From Luscinia megarhynchos (taxonomy: Eukaryota; Chordata; Aves; Passeriformes; Turdidae), in assembly GCA_034336665.1 (NCBI GenBank), contig JAPFBE010000002.1:5192146-5256145 (forward strand): a stretch of 64,000 nt of DNA. Reading direction: 5' to 3'. The first letter of the stretch is position 1, and each line of letters starts with the position of its first letter. A program made the position numbers and the translations under genes. A model generated the notes under the pieces. The model made no database searches. It was not told where the DNA came from and saw only the letters and a list, made by a program, of their open reading frames with translations. Shown in pieces: positions 14,380 to 28,762 of the stretch.

Positions 14380-14660
14380 AGTTAGGAATTGTTTAAACAA
14401 TGAACTGGGCTGCAGCGGATGTTGCTGCAGCTTCTTACAGGCCTTCAGTGATGGCTGCTGCTCATGTAGGCATTCCTCAGGATGCTTCCTCTATGGAGAT
14501 TTCAAAATTGCTGTCGTTATTTAAAAGGGGGATTTATTCATTAGCTGAGAAAACTTGGGTACATTCATATTTGATTAAAACCATCCCAATTAGACAATGG
14601 ACTGTTGAGAGCCAACATATGCTATTGCCTTTATAACGTCATTAGTAACCCAGAGTCCCC
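14380..14660. promoter_or_regulatory. Candidate conserved enhancer-like block (intron 3)
   Basis: A compact run of homeodomain- and SOX-type words includes ttattcattagctg (14534-14547), tttgattaaaacc, and caattagacaatgg, which joins a TAAT-type site to a SOX-like ACAATGG. It is preceded by palindromic gtttaaac (14392-14399) and a ctgcagcggatgttgctgcag inverted arrangement. No repeat is present. It resembles the deeply conserved enhancers of developmental genes, but conservation was not tested. Confidence 0.35.
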
Positions 14661-14999
14661 ACTTTGAAATAAGATCGTGCCCGAGTGCACAGACATCTGT
14701 TTCTGCCTAGCCAGATGGAGGTCAGCAACATAACTTAAACTGCTAATCCTTATTGTAGAGAGGGGAACAGGAATCTGAGGAAGGTAGGAACAAATGAACT
14801 CGGATCCCGCTCCTGGCAAGGCATGAGGTATTGATGGCAATACAATGCCTGGAACATACTCTGCAGAACTCTGGTAGTAAGTTTCTGCCTAACCACAAGC
14901 AGAAGTTCAGAAAGCAAAGGAGGGCTCGGTGAAGTGAAACTCTCTGTGGTTAAGGCATTTCAATTTGTCTCAGAGAACCTCACTGCTGCTCCTGGCTCT

Positions 15000-15500
15000 G
15001 CCACAATTGTGCCTAATGGGAGCATTAGTCGGCTGCAGCACAACATTTCTCAACAATGACTGGCAAAACAGACCTTGATGGTGGGGAGTGCTTTTCACCC
15101 CCTGTCATAGCACAGAACAATTAAAACCCGGCATGCGGGGACTTCAGGAGCTGATATTTCCAGCCCTGTCCAATAGAGACCATATGTTTCCATCCATCAT
15201 TTATATTTTTTGGCGCGCAAAAAAGCACCAAGTTGGTTGGGACTACAATGCCACATCCTCTGGCATTGTTTCCCTGCTCATTCTCCCTGGCAGCAAGGGG
15301 AGTCACAACACTTCAGACTCCGTGGGTTCGGCACAGAGATAAAAACAAACAAAAAGTCCTTATGCTCCCAGAGTGCAATAAATATGCTCCAATTTCAATA
15401 GGATCCAAACAAGCGACAATAGTAGCATTAAGAGCTGGCAAATCCTTTGATGTTATTGACCAGAAAAGGACTGTTGTGGTCTCTGTCATGAACATTTAAA
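15000..15500. promoter_or_regulatory. Candidate conserved enhancer-like block with E2F-like site (intron 3)
   Basis: About 500 bp of unique sequence contains isolated CpGs in an AT-rich background, SOX-like acaatg words (15052-15057) and aacaattaaaac. At 15206-15224 lies TTTTTTGGCGCGCAAAAAA, nearly symmetric and containing TTTGGCGC, the E2F consensus. The whole block has the even, low-repeat texture of vertebrate conserved non-coding elements. Enhancer function is inference. Confidence 0.38.
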
Positions 15501-18500
15501 CTTTTGACCTCCAACCTTTGTGTCAAATGGCTTTTCTATATGGAGGGTTACTATACCTCTCTCACTCCCACTGCATTTAGTAGAGCATCAAACACTTCAC
15601 TGGCGGGAAACTGATGCTTAATGCATTGGCAAAGGTCCAAGATTGCCAGAGGGTGGGACTGAAGAAAACTTGTCTTCCCTTCTTCTGCTGAAGTGTAAAT
15701 GAAGTCCCCTGTTTTCTTATAGCTTGATTGCATCTGAACTCCACACAGAAATGTGGAAGAGAGGATTGAGTCTTGGTGGACAGGAAACAGACGTCTTAAG
15801 TTACTTTTACCACCACCCCTGTTATGCAGTGTAACATACAAACATACAGCTGAAATATGAGATTTTACAGGCTGGGGATGTCTTCATGATTATACCAAAG
15901 AGCTGAAATCTCAGGGCACTACCCTTGGTGATGGTCTGGCTGAATGTCAGAGAAAGGGGTTTGCCTTGGGGAATATGCCAGAAGTGCACAGAGGATGAGG
16001 GACCGAACTGAAGCAGATGCCATGGGGTTAACATAAGAACTTCACAGGTAACTCTGCTCTCCTTTTGCTCCTCTATCAGTTTCATAAAATTTTCACTTGA
16101 AGGATTCCTTGGTCCTATGGTTTCAGCACTTTCAGATCTTTACTACACTTCTTTTCTGTGACTTTCCCCTTGAGGCCATTCAAACCTCCTGTGTCCATAG
16201 CCTCCTGTGTCACTTGGCTGTGTGGCAGGGAATGATGTGCCTTATCCTCATGTAGCCATCTTTCCTCTCTTCTGGCTCCTTTTGTCTCCTTGTAGCACTC
16301 CTGACTTCTCCTCTAAGACATAGAGAAGAATGAAAGGCAGCCTCCCCTTTAATGCCCCCATACCTGTTTGGGTGGGCAGAAGAACAGTTCTTTCCCTCTT
16401 TTCTCATATTTGTGGGTTTGTGTTCCACCTAATTCTATGTTTTCTCCTGTCTTGTCCCTCAATCAGCAAGCTGAAGAATGTGGCTGTGAATGATTGTGTA
16501 ACTGACTCTGGGCTGTCCTCATGGGGTGTAGGGACCATAAATATTAATTTTGCTGAGATTTTCCAGTTTTGATTTGTGCTTTTAAGTAACTGTGCTCAGA
16601 CATACGTGCCCTTCTTCCTGTTTTTCAGCAGTGGTGCCAGCTTTAAATGGTTGATGTAAATGGTTGGCCACTTTGGGTAAGCAGCACTTAGTTTCCAAAG
16701 CAAGAGAAGTGTACATCAGATCCTGCCACTACATCTGCAGAGAACAAGAGAGAGGATGAAAGTGTTCATAAGACTTTATGAGGAACTTCCATACCTTCCC
16801 ATAGAGGGAATCCCCATTGGTGAGGAAGAGGAATTGGGGAATCCAAAATCCTAACAGAAGTCCTAAAAATATAAAAAAGTGTAGTTATATCTAAAGCTAA
16901 TACTGTCATCCTGTGTTTGGGTAGTGGGAAACACAAAATTTGTCTGTAAAGAAAAATAAACCTAATAAAAGATCATGAACAAAAGCCAAGAGACGAGTAA
17001 AAGAACAAGCAGTTTCAGGCAACTGAGCCACTATTTTTAAAAGAAATAATGGGGAGTTAATAAAATACTGCCAATTTAGCTCTTTATTGGGGCTTTTCAC
17101 TGAAGAGGTTTAGAGTGTCTCAGAAAGGGTAGCTCTCTGTTAATAGTGACCAGACTGAGGCCCAGGGAAGTGACATAATTTAACTATGTTAAAAATATTT
17201 GTTTAAAATATTGTTAAAAATATTTTCCTCAAATTTTGACCTGTAAAAGTAACTAAGATTGATTGGATTATTGACAATATGACATCTCAAAAATAGCCTG
17301 AGTGAGCACTTAGAATAAATGTCAATAGGGCAAATTAAGGGAACTCACTGTGCTTTCCATCTTCAGTAATGATCTGAAACAAAAAGAAACCAGCATAAAA
17401 ATGAAATACAGAGGAAGAACTCTCTAAGAAGCTGAGGGAAGGTGGGAGAACATGGAGGAAGAAAACAGCTTAAAATGAAGTATTTAGAAATGTCAAGAAG
17501 TAATAACCTAGAATTGGTTTGTGATGAGTTTATTTGACTTGAGCAATGCCTGTTTCACCAACAGTCCCCTAGAAATGGTAGGTAAGGTCACTGCCACATA
17601 ATGAATACACTGTCTCATAGTGGAAAAATGAAATATGATGGGTTTTGAGACTATGTGCAAGAAATACATATCCCTACTGGAAAGGGAAATTTTCAAAAAT
17701 AGGTTATTTCTATCATAAATTTTTAAGGCTGCCTCTTCCTAACCAGCATCAGCCTACATGAAAACCTGGTGCCCAAGAGTGCAGGAATGACAACCCAAGC
17801 TGGAAGAAACACAGAAAACAGAAATAAGTCATCCTGATTAGTTTAGAATAGGGACAGAGAGATTAAAGGTTGCAATAAATGTATATTATCAAGTAGCCTG
17901 ACAGCACATGCAATAACTATCTGCTCATCTGCAAGAGCTTGAAGAATGTAAACATCTCAGAAGGAGAGTAATTGCTGAGGATGATACAGAGAGAAGCAAA
18001 ATAATTATGAATATTTGGATGAAATTTTTAAAAATCATGTTGAACAGTAGGGAAAAGAAATGTCTCAGAGTGTTCATCTGATTGTGTATCCCATAGAATA
18101 TGAGGAGTTTTGATATCTAAAAATAGACATAATTGATCTAATTATACATTTTCCTTTTTAATTCCTATCATGCCATAAAATACTCATCAAAGCTGCTAGG
18201 TATAACCTATTTCCAAGTGTTTCACACTGTGATCCAGACCTTCAGCTGCTGAAAACCTATTTAGCTACAGTGATTTTCCCTGTGCTGTACTGATACCCAA
18301 CTGTTTGAGGCTTGGCCTTTCAAATAGCTTTTAAACTTGGTTCTGCTACACAGACGAGCACACAAGTCTCCAGACCTTTGTTTAAACAAATAATGTTTGC
18401 AGACTGACTCACTGATGCTCACAAACTTCTAAGAATGTCACCAAAGCTTGTTGAATTACCTAACTGGTCTTCATTTGTTCCCACATCAAATCAGCAGCAG

Positions 18501-21500
18501 TACATGGGTATTTCCAGTCCCCCCTCCACTGGTTCCTAGATTTCTGTTGCCTTTCCTTAGCCACGTTTATCTTTGCATCTTACAGATGTTTGTCATTGCT
18601 AAGTTAATGTGTCCAGCTGATATCAGGACATTCAGATGCATTCTTTGAGCTGTGTTGAGCCTTAGGGAATAACCAAGCTGATCTGTGGTAGCTCATTCTT
18701 CCTACTGTTCAGGAAGTCCACATTAAACTTCTGCTTAGAAGTTCTTTGGAGTTGAAAGCCTTGCTGTGGGATTTCTTCTTTAGTTCACAAGTGTGGATCA
18801 GGATTTATTTTGTTTGTCAACTTTTAATTTCTTCAGTTTCCACTTTGTAGCTCACCTTCAACCACTGGAATTTGCAGTGGGCTACAGAAATGGATATGAA
18901 GAGGTAGATAGGTACAAATTATTTTCATATATATAGTGGTTATTGATCTAGTTATGCGCTGCTTGCAGAGGAGGAAATGCTGAGAATATGATCCTTTATA
19001 CACAAGTGTAATAAAAGGTGGGAAGCATTCCAGAGCAGCTGGGTAAAGCCCTTTGTCTTTGATTCTTGAGAGTTAAACATGGTTGCTCATTTTGATTTTC
19101 ACAATTTTTAAGCATGGATTTTGAAGTGGCGAAGGCTACCCTGACACATGGTGGCACAAGAAGTTAGGGGCAGGAACAGCAAGGCAGCAACTGTGTTGCA
19201 AAGGAGAAGCTGAATTATTCTATTACAGGACATCCTTTAGAGGTAGAAGAGGGAGGGATCTCTTTTGTCAGCTTCCTGGCAGAGGGCAATTTGTCATTTT
19301 CTTGCAGAAACCACATTATTAAGTTTTTTAAGAAATGCTGCATGTGATCCAGAGGTTATGAAAAAGATGAGCTGTGCTGTACCGAGAACCAGCTGTGTTA
19401 GATGAAACAATTATACCTCTAAGTAACGGGACGGTGAGGCTCGTCGTCCTCTTATCCTGAGACCATGGCCAATATACAGGTGCTGGGTATATGCAGTTGT
19501 GCTCCTCTTCATGCAAGTTTTTTAAGGTTGCTTATAGGATGAAGCAGCCAGTGTTTCTTGGGTGTAAGGCAGGATATTCCTGATGGATTTCCACCAATCT
19601 GCTGTTTGTTCTTGAGCAAACTGGGCTGACTTGGCTTTCCTTCTCTAAAAAGTGTGTCCCAGGAGGATTGTGGGGAAGCAGTGCTTTTCCCACCCAACTC
19701 ACCGGGCAAGTTCATGGCTGCTTGATCAGGGCAGCACATGGAGTTCTTTCTTTGCTTACCAGTGCGTCCATCCCCGTGGAAACAGTCTTGCAAATCACTG
19801 GGCTGTGATGAATCATAAATTGTGTTCTGAAAGAAATGGAGGCTTTTCTGTTCTAGGTGTTTTGTACATGCAATATATTCATTACCCTAGAAGTCTCTCT
19901 CTTACTACTACTTTTTTTTTATCCCCTGGATGGAAATGGCAGTGAGCACTGGAGTCTGTTGAATGGACTTGACAAAGTTTAGTTAGTATTCCAGAAGGCA
20001 GTCCTGCTCCTTAGACAGCAGAGTTGCATTGACTGGAAAGAATAATAAAGTGTTCAAACTGAAATCAATCCAGCAGTTATTTAGCCAATACCTGCAGCAA
20101 ATCTGGCATATTAAAACACTTCTCAGTGCCAGCTGATGAAATCAGTTCCAGCAAATTTTATTCCAGCACAATGATAACTGCTCCTCCCTCAAGTGTTTGG
20201 CATAATGGTTGTTGTGGAGCTGCTAACAATAAAACATGTTCCCACAAGGTGTTTAGATTTACAGACTGAAAGTATTAAAATGGATAACAAGAATCTAAAA
20301 CTCTCCAAGGTTTCAATTTTTGTTTTTGCAAAAAATAAAAATTATTTTTGAGCCATAACAAGAGCTGGAGCTTTTCTTTGGTTTGTGAGGCTTGGCCTGG
20401 AACTCCTGCGGTTTAGCTTTAAGGCCAGTACATAAGCTTCGTGAGCACCAGCAGAGGGTAGAAAGGGGAAGTTTGATCATCATTAATTCACACAGACACG
20501 TGGAAGGGAAATGAGCCCATAGAAAATTGTCTATTCTCTGAATGTGTTGCACCTACTGTATGTTATCACACTTAACATTAATTGCTACTGGAATGGAGAG
20601 GACTTGCCCCTTAAAAGTTCTTTTCCTCAATTTCCTTGTGTCTGTTTCTTGGCTTTATACACTTAGTTGACTTTTTTCCCAGTTTTTCCTATGCAGAATC
20701 CCCTTCTCGGTGAGTTAGCTGCGTCCATGTCAATGTGACTGTTGCCACACTGGAAGCGTGTGCACACGGACACACAGGAAAGAATCCTGAGATAACTGGC
20801 TGTAGCATGGCAGCGGATCAGCCTGCAAACAAGCAGTGCTTCAGATGGCAACCAGCCACGCTTGAAGCAGCAGCCCCAGTCACCATAGGGAAACTCTTCA
20901 GAGTGCACAGAGTTAAGTGCATGCATTAACGTGTAGCTGTGGCTCAGTCGTTTCTTTCGTCCTGATTAAAGCCTCTGTATAAGCAGACATAGAAAACATA
21001 AATCACTTCTTATTGAAAGAGAACTTTAAAAACCCTCAGAGACAACATGTGCTCTTATTGAGCCCTAATGCAAGCTGTAATTAAACAGAAATCCAAAATA
21101 AGATCTTTGCTTGGCAACTAAGAACCTAATTCTTGCCATAAAACCTGGCAATACCATTAAGTTCAGATCAGTTGAAGCAAATGTATGTGAAGAAACAGTG
21201 GTGCCCTTAGGGACTCTGCAAAGCTGAATATTAGAAAATTCTCATCTGGTGATCAGCTTGTGAACCAAAGGAAGTGTAGAAATTTGCTGGCAAACTCTTC
21301 AAAACTGTTCTGCATATTGAAAAGACATTAACAGGGAGGCTATATTTTGCATCATAGTGTATCTGTTACATCTGGTGTGAAAGCTTGGTACTGTCGTTCA
21401 GCATCAAGACTGCAGTGGATTTAAGCAGGAAGGAGATTTCACCTCAAGTGAGGTTATATCTGAGATAAAAGTCTGCACCTGGCTCAGCTCTGACATGTAA

Positions 21501-23579
21501 TTTGGTGAGCTGATTGTCCTAAGGACAAATATGCTGAAGCATAATGAGGGCTTCCTGTGTTGGGCTTAGGACCTCTGTTTTTGTGGCCCTGACCTCGTGA
21601 CACAGGTGCAGATATTGGGGCCACACTGGGTGAGTTCAAGCCAGTGCAGATGTCTTCTATGGTAGCAAATGTTTTCTTGATGTGCTGAAAAATGCAGCCT
21701 GTCATTTCAGCAGCCGTCTCCCTCGAGCGCTTGGCAGGAATCACAAGATGCTTGAGCAAGTCAGCTAGCTGAGGGAGGAGTGTTTGACTAGTGTCACCAT
21801 CACAGCCGATCTTTCCAAACACGATGATCCCCTAAGTAAGGCTTATTTGAGAGACTGCAGAGCGTACAGAAAAGTTATCATGAACTTCAGTGAGCTTCAT
21901 AGCAGCCTAACACTTCTGCCTTCGTCTCAGGGTGTTGCACAGCACCTTTAAGCCAGCTGGCACCATCCCCCTTTCAAGTCTTGCTGTGAATTGCATCTCA
22001 TCAGACTTCAATTCAGGTTTGCTGTTCAGCATCAAGGATCATACATACCTGTCCTTTCTCCCAGTTTCTTCCTCTTGATGCTGCAGCAGAGACTTAGGTG
22101 TCGACTTTCAGAGAACAAGAGTAAGTCTCTTCTTTTTTCCTGTATGGGAATGATTGTAATTGGAGAAAGATGATCCTATTCACTTCTTATAGAAGGTAAG
22201 ACTGATTCTTGAAGGAGAAATAAGAAGGCAGGTTTTACACAACAGAAAGTCAGCATAAATTGACATATTTTCCAGAAAATCTCACAGTGATAAAATGAAT
22301 GAGTTTATAGCACTACAGGCAGTTGTGTCTCCTGCTTTGTTTTAAGGAGACCCTGCTAGCTATGCAGGACACAGGAGAGTGTGTGAAGGAAGCTTACAGT
22401 AGTAAGCAGCAGAGAATTCAGAAGGCAGCAGCAGCTACCAAACTCAGCAATGCATGAGCAGTGTCTTCAAATATATTTCCAATGCTTTGGCATGTCCTTA
22501 CAAGTTCTTGAAAACAGTGGAATTTATGCGTAGAATCAGGTACTTCTACTGAGTTGAAGCTGAGGGCTGCAAATACACAGCCAGCATCTCTACACTTACA
22601 TCAGTCTCTGCAAGGATGTCATTGGCCTAAGAATTCACAGTTGCATTTGGATGTCTGTAAGAAAAACAAGAAAACTGTCTGGCATACTCTGTGCAAGTTT
22701 GCATCTTAGCCAGAACTTTTAAGAAGGTAAAAAGTAATTTCCTTAGCAGAAGAGGAAGTTAGATTTTGTCAGTTTGTTTTGGTGGGAGGAGTTTATCCTT
22801 GCTGAAGGCAAGAGTTTTTTTCCTCACAGTTTAAATGAATGAATGAAAGCATAGTCAGAGCAGCTATCCTGTCTTTGACACTGAGTTTTTCCCCTGGTTT
22901 CCCGAGATAGCTAAAGCATTTCTAGCACAAACGACCCTGAGTCAGATAGGTTCAGGTTGAATTCTAGCCTGACTAGTCTCACTGAGTTTTTCACTTACCT
23001 ACAGTATCAATAATCATGGCAGAATATGCCCTTAATATTCTGATGGTGCCTTTAATGAAACAGTTACTGGGTGGGATGTGAAAAGTCAAAGTGTCTACAG
23101 CCTCAGTTACTGCTTTGTAAACTTCTTATTATCTAATTTCCATATAAATACACATCAACTGATTACATTTTATGCTGTTTCAAGTGGATTCCAAGTGAAG
23201 CCCTGTATGATGGGTGCGTTGGCAGCTCTCTGATCTCAGAGTCTTTCCATATAAATATTCAGTGCTTTTCAAAGTGGAGTGGTCTTAGGCCCCCCAGCAT
23301 GCAGAATTAACCAGCTACTTTTGTGCTGAGGGACTGACCCAACATGGCAGGATTTGATTTCCATCTGTAAAATTGACTCCACCAGTTCTATAGTTCTGTA
23401 CATTATTCTCCCTGTCTCCCATTTAGCATGTTAGTCTGCTGACAGTAGAGTACACAGCACTTAGCAGCTGGTTTGTGGAACCATCAGTCAGGAAATTGTA
23501 TGATAAATAGGAGGTAGCCAGGTTTAGTGGCACTTTATTCTGCTTCAGCAGTTTTAGCTTTAGAAAAGTCATCATGTGG

Positions 23580-23935
23580 TTTTTCTTAAGGGTTGCAACA
23601 AGAGATGGCTACAGTGTAGTAACTTATTACACATACACTTGAGTTATGATGTTCACCAGCTGTATTGCTCATGTGTAAATAATAAACTGTGAGATGGATA
23701 ATTATGTTGGGGTTTGATATGCAGCTCGGCTCCGGACGGCTCAGGGCAGACGGAGACAGCTCCCTGTGCCATGATGGAGTACGGCTGTTTCCCAGATGGA
23801 AACTACAAACAAGATGCAACCAAGATATACAAAGGAGCTTAATGTGAGAGGACTCAAAAAGATGTTCTTGGAGATTTATAGCCCATGCATAAATAAAACT
23901 TGTTGAAGATCTGCACTGCATAAGCCCCACAGAGA
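23580..23935. promoter_or_regulatory. Candidate conserved non-coding element (intron 3)
   Basis: Unique sequence with ataataaactgtg, gatggataattatg and gcccatgcataaataaaac (HOX/CDX/forkhead-like), plus a local CpG cluster (cggctccggacggctc, 23727-23742), lies about 2.4 kb upstream of exon 4. It gives a 114-codon minus-strand open frame with no family resemblance. An enhancer is more plausible than a gene, but unproven. Confidence 0.3.
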
Positions 23936-24947
23936 AAAATACCTTTTTTTGGGTTGTTTAATACTAAGTTTCCATTTCTCAGCTGAAAGTAAATTAGACA
24001 TTGAGGAGGGTCAAAAAGTGTTTCACTGCACAATTACTAGGGCTGCTTTTAATGGGTAGGCACTCAGGCTGAGTGAGGGTGGGACAGTGAGGAGGCTTGG
24101 CATCCTGAGTGGGATTTCATGTTTTGGCCAGGTGTGACATGAATCTGGGTAGCAAAATCTCCATGGTCTTACCTGTACTCTCCAGACTCACTCTTTGAAG
24201 GAAGTGTATAGGACAGAGAAGAATTTGCCTGTGTATTTATGAGGGTGTGAGTGACTTCTTTTTTTGCTGATAAAAATGGTGGCAGACTTTGTGTTGTAAA
24301 ACGCTAGACATCTGCTTTGAAGCCTCCTCCCTTTGACCTGTGCTGCTGTAATCAAATACCAGTTTAGCAGGGAAGAGGGCCGGCAGGGAGATGTGCTAAA
24401 ACACACTTCCCACGTCCCTTTTCCCCTTCACCTTGGTGTCTGGTGGGGAATGTGTTTCAGGAGGTGGCAGCAAGCACCCTCCACTCAGACAATGACAGTG
24501 TGCTCCTGATCATCTGTGACCCATTTTTTAACCTCCGTTGAAGACCATGAGTGCTGGGCATGGGGAGTGAAGCTCCTAACAGATTGCATGCCAAAGTCCA
24601 GTTGGTGCAGCAGAACCAGAATTAAAAATACTGTGAGTTTGAGCTCCCAGCTTACATCATAAGCCACAGCTATTTTTCATTTATGGGTGCCTAAGTCAGT
24701 AAATGGCTGAAATGTGCTGTGGCTAATCACATGCTGATGTCCTTTCACAAAATACAGACTGGACAGTCTGTGTGAGATGTTTCCAGGCTTTCTTGAAATA
24801 CTTGGAATATTTCTTTAGAATTATTTCCCCTTCGTCCCCTATGTATATTCCCTCAGGGCAATGAGGTTTGTTCCTCCCATTCTTCTTGCACTTCAAAATA
24901 CAGTAATAAAGCAGCCCAACTTTTTAAAACATGATAAGGAAAAATCC

Positions 24948-24967
24948 TTTTTTTTTTTTTTTTTCAG
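24948..24967 (+). repeat. T17 tract ending in cag
   Basis: Seventeen T residues are followed by cag, mimicking a splice acceptor. No conserved open frame or donor follows, so it is listed only as a homopolymer. Confidence 0.85.
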
Positions 24968-26269
24968 CCATCTCTAGTTGAGACCAGGGAACTGCTTTAC
25001 AAATGATATAATCTAAGAGGAGGTTTAAATTTTTCTGAACAGGAAAGCCAGGAAATATAAAGAAAAGTTACCTTCAAGAGTTGATGGGCAAAACTGGAGT
25101 AGAATTAATTTTGTACTGCCAGTACAAGGATAAAGTTTTCTTTTTTTCTAGACGCATTTTAGTAAATCCATGACGTGACCTAATGTACTTCTCAGCCTTT
25201 GGTGACAGATAAACGCATGGCATCACCCAAAGTGGCAATTGGGTAATGATTGTGCAGGATCGGTTTGTTTCATGCTGCTGGAGGTGCTTAACATCTCGTT
25301 GGAATTGTGAGCGTTTGGGGGGCAGTGATGAGCAGCGTGTAACATTTTGAGGCACACAGATCACAGCGGTGTGCTGGTGAGGAGAGCTGTGGGCTGTGTG
25401 AACTGTGCCTCTCGAAGCTGGGAGGCAATCCAGCTCAGAAGCTGTGGGGAGGGCAGACTGATGCTGACTCCTCAGGGCAGAGCCCATGGGGGTGTCAGGG
25501 GTGCATTCCCCCTTTTGTCAGCCTGTCTCCGAGGCTCTCCGGAAACAGCGGGGAGCAGGAGTTCTGACAGCTGCAAAATCCCGTGCTGTGAAAGCCATGG
25601 AGGAGATAGAGCAGGAGAGCTTACTGCAGCCACGAGCCTCTGGGTCTCCAGTTGCAGGGACAAAGAAAGCACCCTTCCTTTTTAAGAGCTGGGTATGAAA
25701 TGAGTCCCTCTGTCCTCACACACATTCCTGCAGGTTCAGCCATTGGTGTGCTGCAGTTAAACATCTCCAATATGGCCTTGCCCAGTCGCATTTGCCTTCG
25801 AACATCGTTGTCTGATTTACTCGAGTTTTACTTACATTTCTCAGCATGTCACTTCAGTTTGGCTTTCTGTTGTAGCACTGTGTGTACATCTCTGAGGATA
25901 AACTGTTTTATTGCATTGTGTTCTCTGCTTAGGCTTTTTGTTCTGTGATGATTTTTTTTCTTGTTTTAATACAAAATAAATGAATCAGGAATGCTTATGA
26001 AAGCCATGATGGTCCTTTTGATCTGATGCTTTGCATATGGACACATAATTATTTATTAAAGACCTTTTTTATGCCCTTTTCCATTTTATCTATAAAAAGA
26101 GAATATTAAAATTAGTAAATACATATTCATTCAAACACTGTGGGCCAAATTCTCCTCTCAGACAGACCTGAGTGACAGGAGCACAGAAGGAGATTGTGAC
26201 CCCTAAGTCATAGCACTCTTGACACATACTTTTCAGTATCTGTTCTGTCTTTATGAATGTTGTTTTTAA

Positions 26270-26425
<156 letters not shown>

Positions 26426-28733
26426 TGAGTATTCAGTGTTCCCCCTTGCTTCCTGGTAAAATGGACAAATACATGAACTTTTGCAATGCTTGAAACCATG
26501 TACCTGGAGCACTTTCCCAGAGTTTGAGATTCACTTTTGGAAAGCATTGAGGTTATGTGTTCATAAAGCAAAACCCATGCTGGTGCTTGAGGAATTCCTG
26601 TTACAATAGGTAGCTGGCAGAAGTTACTTATGTGTTTTGCTGACATTTATTCTGTATTATGTCATTCTGTAAAGGCTAAATTTAAAAGTGCTGAGCCCTG
26701 TGAAATACAGGCAGATAAACATGTATTTAATCTTTGTATTCTTCATAGCTAAAATTTCCTTTCATGCCAAAGGTTTGTTTACAAAACAACCAAAAGGTTG
26801 TGTTTTTTTCCCTAGTGACTGCTATGAAGCATAATGAAATTTTTGGTAAATTTTCTTAGTCCCTGTTGTGTGCACATATAGGCAATGGGTTGATTGATGG
26901 GAATGTCACCCAAACAAAATGGCAAATGTGATAGAGCACATGGTTTACACAAAGATAGAAAGAAATGAATACCAATGATAACATGCATTAGAAAAGGGTG
27001 GTAGTGGTGAAATCCTGTAGAAATAAATTTTATCTTATTCCATATAGGGAGATGGGTATCAGCATTGCAGAATAAACCAGTAGATGTGTCCAGAAAACTG
27101 CTAAATACCATTCAAGTGGAGCAAAAAAGCAGGGCTTGGTACTTCACTAAAAGGCTTGATGTATACATTTAATCATACCTACTAATCACCTCTCACACAG
27201 AGAAAATACAAGAAGAAAAGCACAAGTAATACTTTGAAGAATAATGCTAGTTGTTTAGATGGCAGATTGCTTTTCTATGGCTATTAGTTACAGCTGTGTA
27301 ATTACATATATGCAGAAGAAAAATGAAGTTGTTTTAAAACAAGTCCTCCTCTGTGAGCAGAATTAATTGATATTAACAATCCTAACTACATGCCCAAGTA
27401 CACACACAATATTTTACTAACAGGTTTTTTTGGGTCAGTCTTCTATTACTGAATTGTAATTTCAGAGCAAATTTGCCTGGAGGTAAGTAATAAATCTGTG
27501 TTGCAGTCTTCTTGGGCATTAGAGGAAAAGTGGGTATTTATAGAAAGAGAGAGCATGAAATCTGTGATTTATTTCTAAAGATTCCTCAGATGCATCACCA
27601 TTTACACCACAATCTACCACATAATAAAGTACACTCAAATACGTGCTTAAATTTGCTGCTAAATACTCTTGTAAGCTGAAGGTGGCAGGCCCAGACAGTC
27701 ATTAAAGGGTCATCCTAGATTTTGCAGTGCAGTCAATATTCTACATGGATGGATGGTTTTGGGAGCTGGGGGAGATGATCCTGCTCATTCTGAAGGTAGT
27801 GAGGAATTTGCCTTTCTCTGTATTGGGCAGATGGGGTAGGGAGTTTCAACCTGTGTCAGTAGAAGACCATCATCCAAGACATAAGTACTGCCTACCAGCT
27901 TGGAAGAGGCTTCTGGAATTTTGTGCCATGTGGAACCCTTCCTGATGGCATTTGCTGAGCTGAGCCCTCCCTGGAGCCTCAATCCCATTAACCCAGCCCA
28001 TAGCAAGGCACCCCAAGCCCTCAGAAGGGTTTTTGGGTGGGCAGACCACTGTCACCTGCTTTGGGGGACAGTGGTAAATCAGGACTAGTAGTCTACACTG
28101 TTCTCAGTGCAAAGATTTCTGTAAGAACCCCCATAGATATTAGAAATACCTGTTTCATACATTGTTTGGCATTCAGAGGTAGTCCCCTCTGACCCCCAAA
28201 TCATGCTCCTTCTATGGAAAGGTGCCCTGCTGTGTGCTGTGCACCCCTGCTCCCTGATTAAATGGTGATTCAGCTGGGCCCTGCAGAGGCAAGGAGGTCT
28301 TAGCCAGATCTGATGACTGCAGGCAGCTGCTGTAGAAATATACTCCGATATCAGCCCAAGCTTTATACTCAAAATTGCCTTTGATATTGGCCAATTTTCC
28401 CCATGAACTTATGTTGACTCTTTTGCTCATTTGGTTTATGTCACCATTGGAATGATGAGGTCTAGTGGACCCTTGGAGCTGTTGTGATTGGTGTAATTAA
28501 ATATAAATAGGCAATAAAGCAACCTTAAAAAATAATTTGGACTTCAACATATTTGTAGATGTTAGATGTCATGCTTTTGCAGTTTTCAGGAAAATATATT
28601 AATGTACATACATGTGAGGTAGGCACCCAATGATTTTCTTGCAAGTTTTACAGAGCCTGGTGTGAGTAGCACTTAGGATCACGTGGGATTATATGGAGCC
28701 ATTACTTGAACTGCTGTCCTAGCACCCATTAGG

Positions 28734-28762
28734 AAAAAAAAAAAAAACTTTAAAAAAAAAAA
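28734..28762 (+). repeat. A-rich tract (A14 cttt A11)
   Basis: Two A runs of 14 and 11 are separated by cttt in intron 4. It is low-complexity sequence. No recognisable retroposon lies directly upstream. Confidence 0.9.

Noticed and set aside
16370..16382. GLI-binding-like word tgggtgggc (also near 28034) as an autoregulatory site
   Set aside because: Differs from the GLI consensus TGGGTGGTC at a core position and occurs singly, with no supporting cluster.
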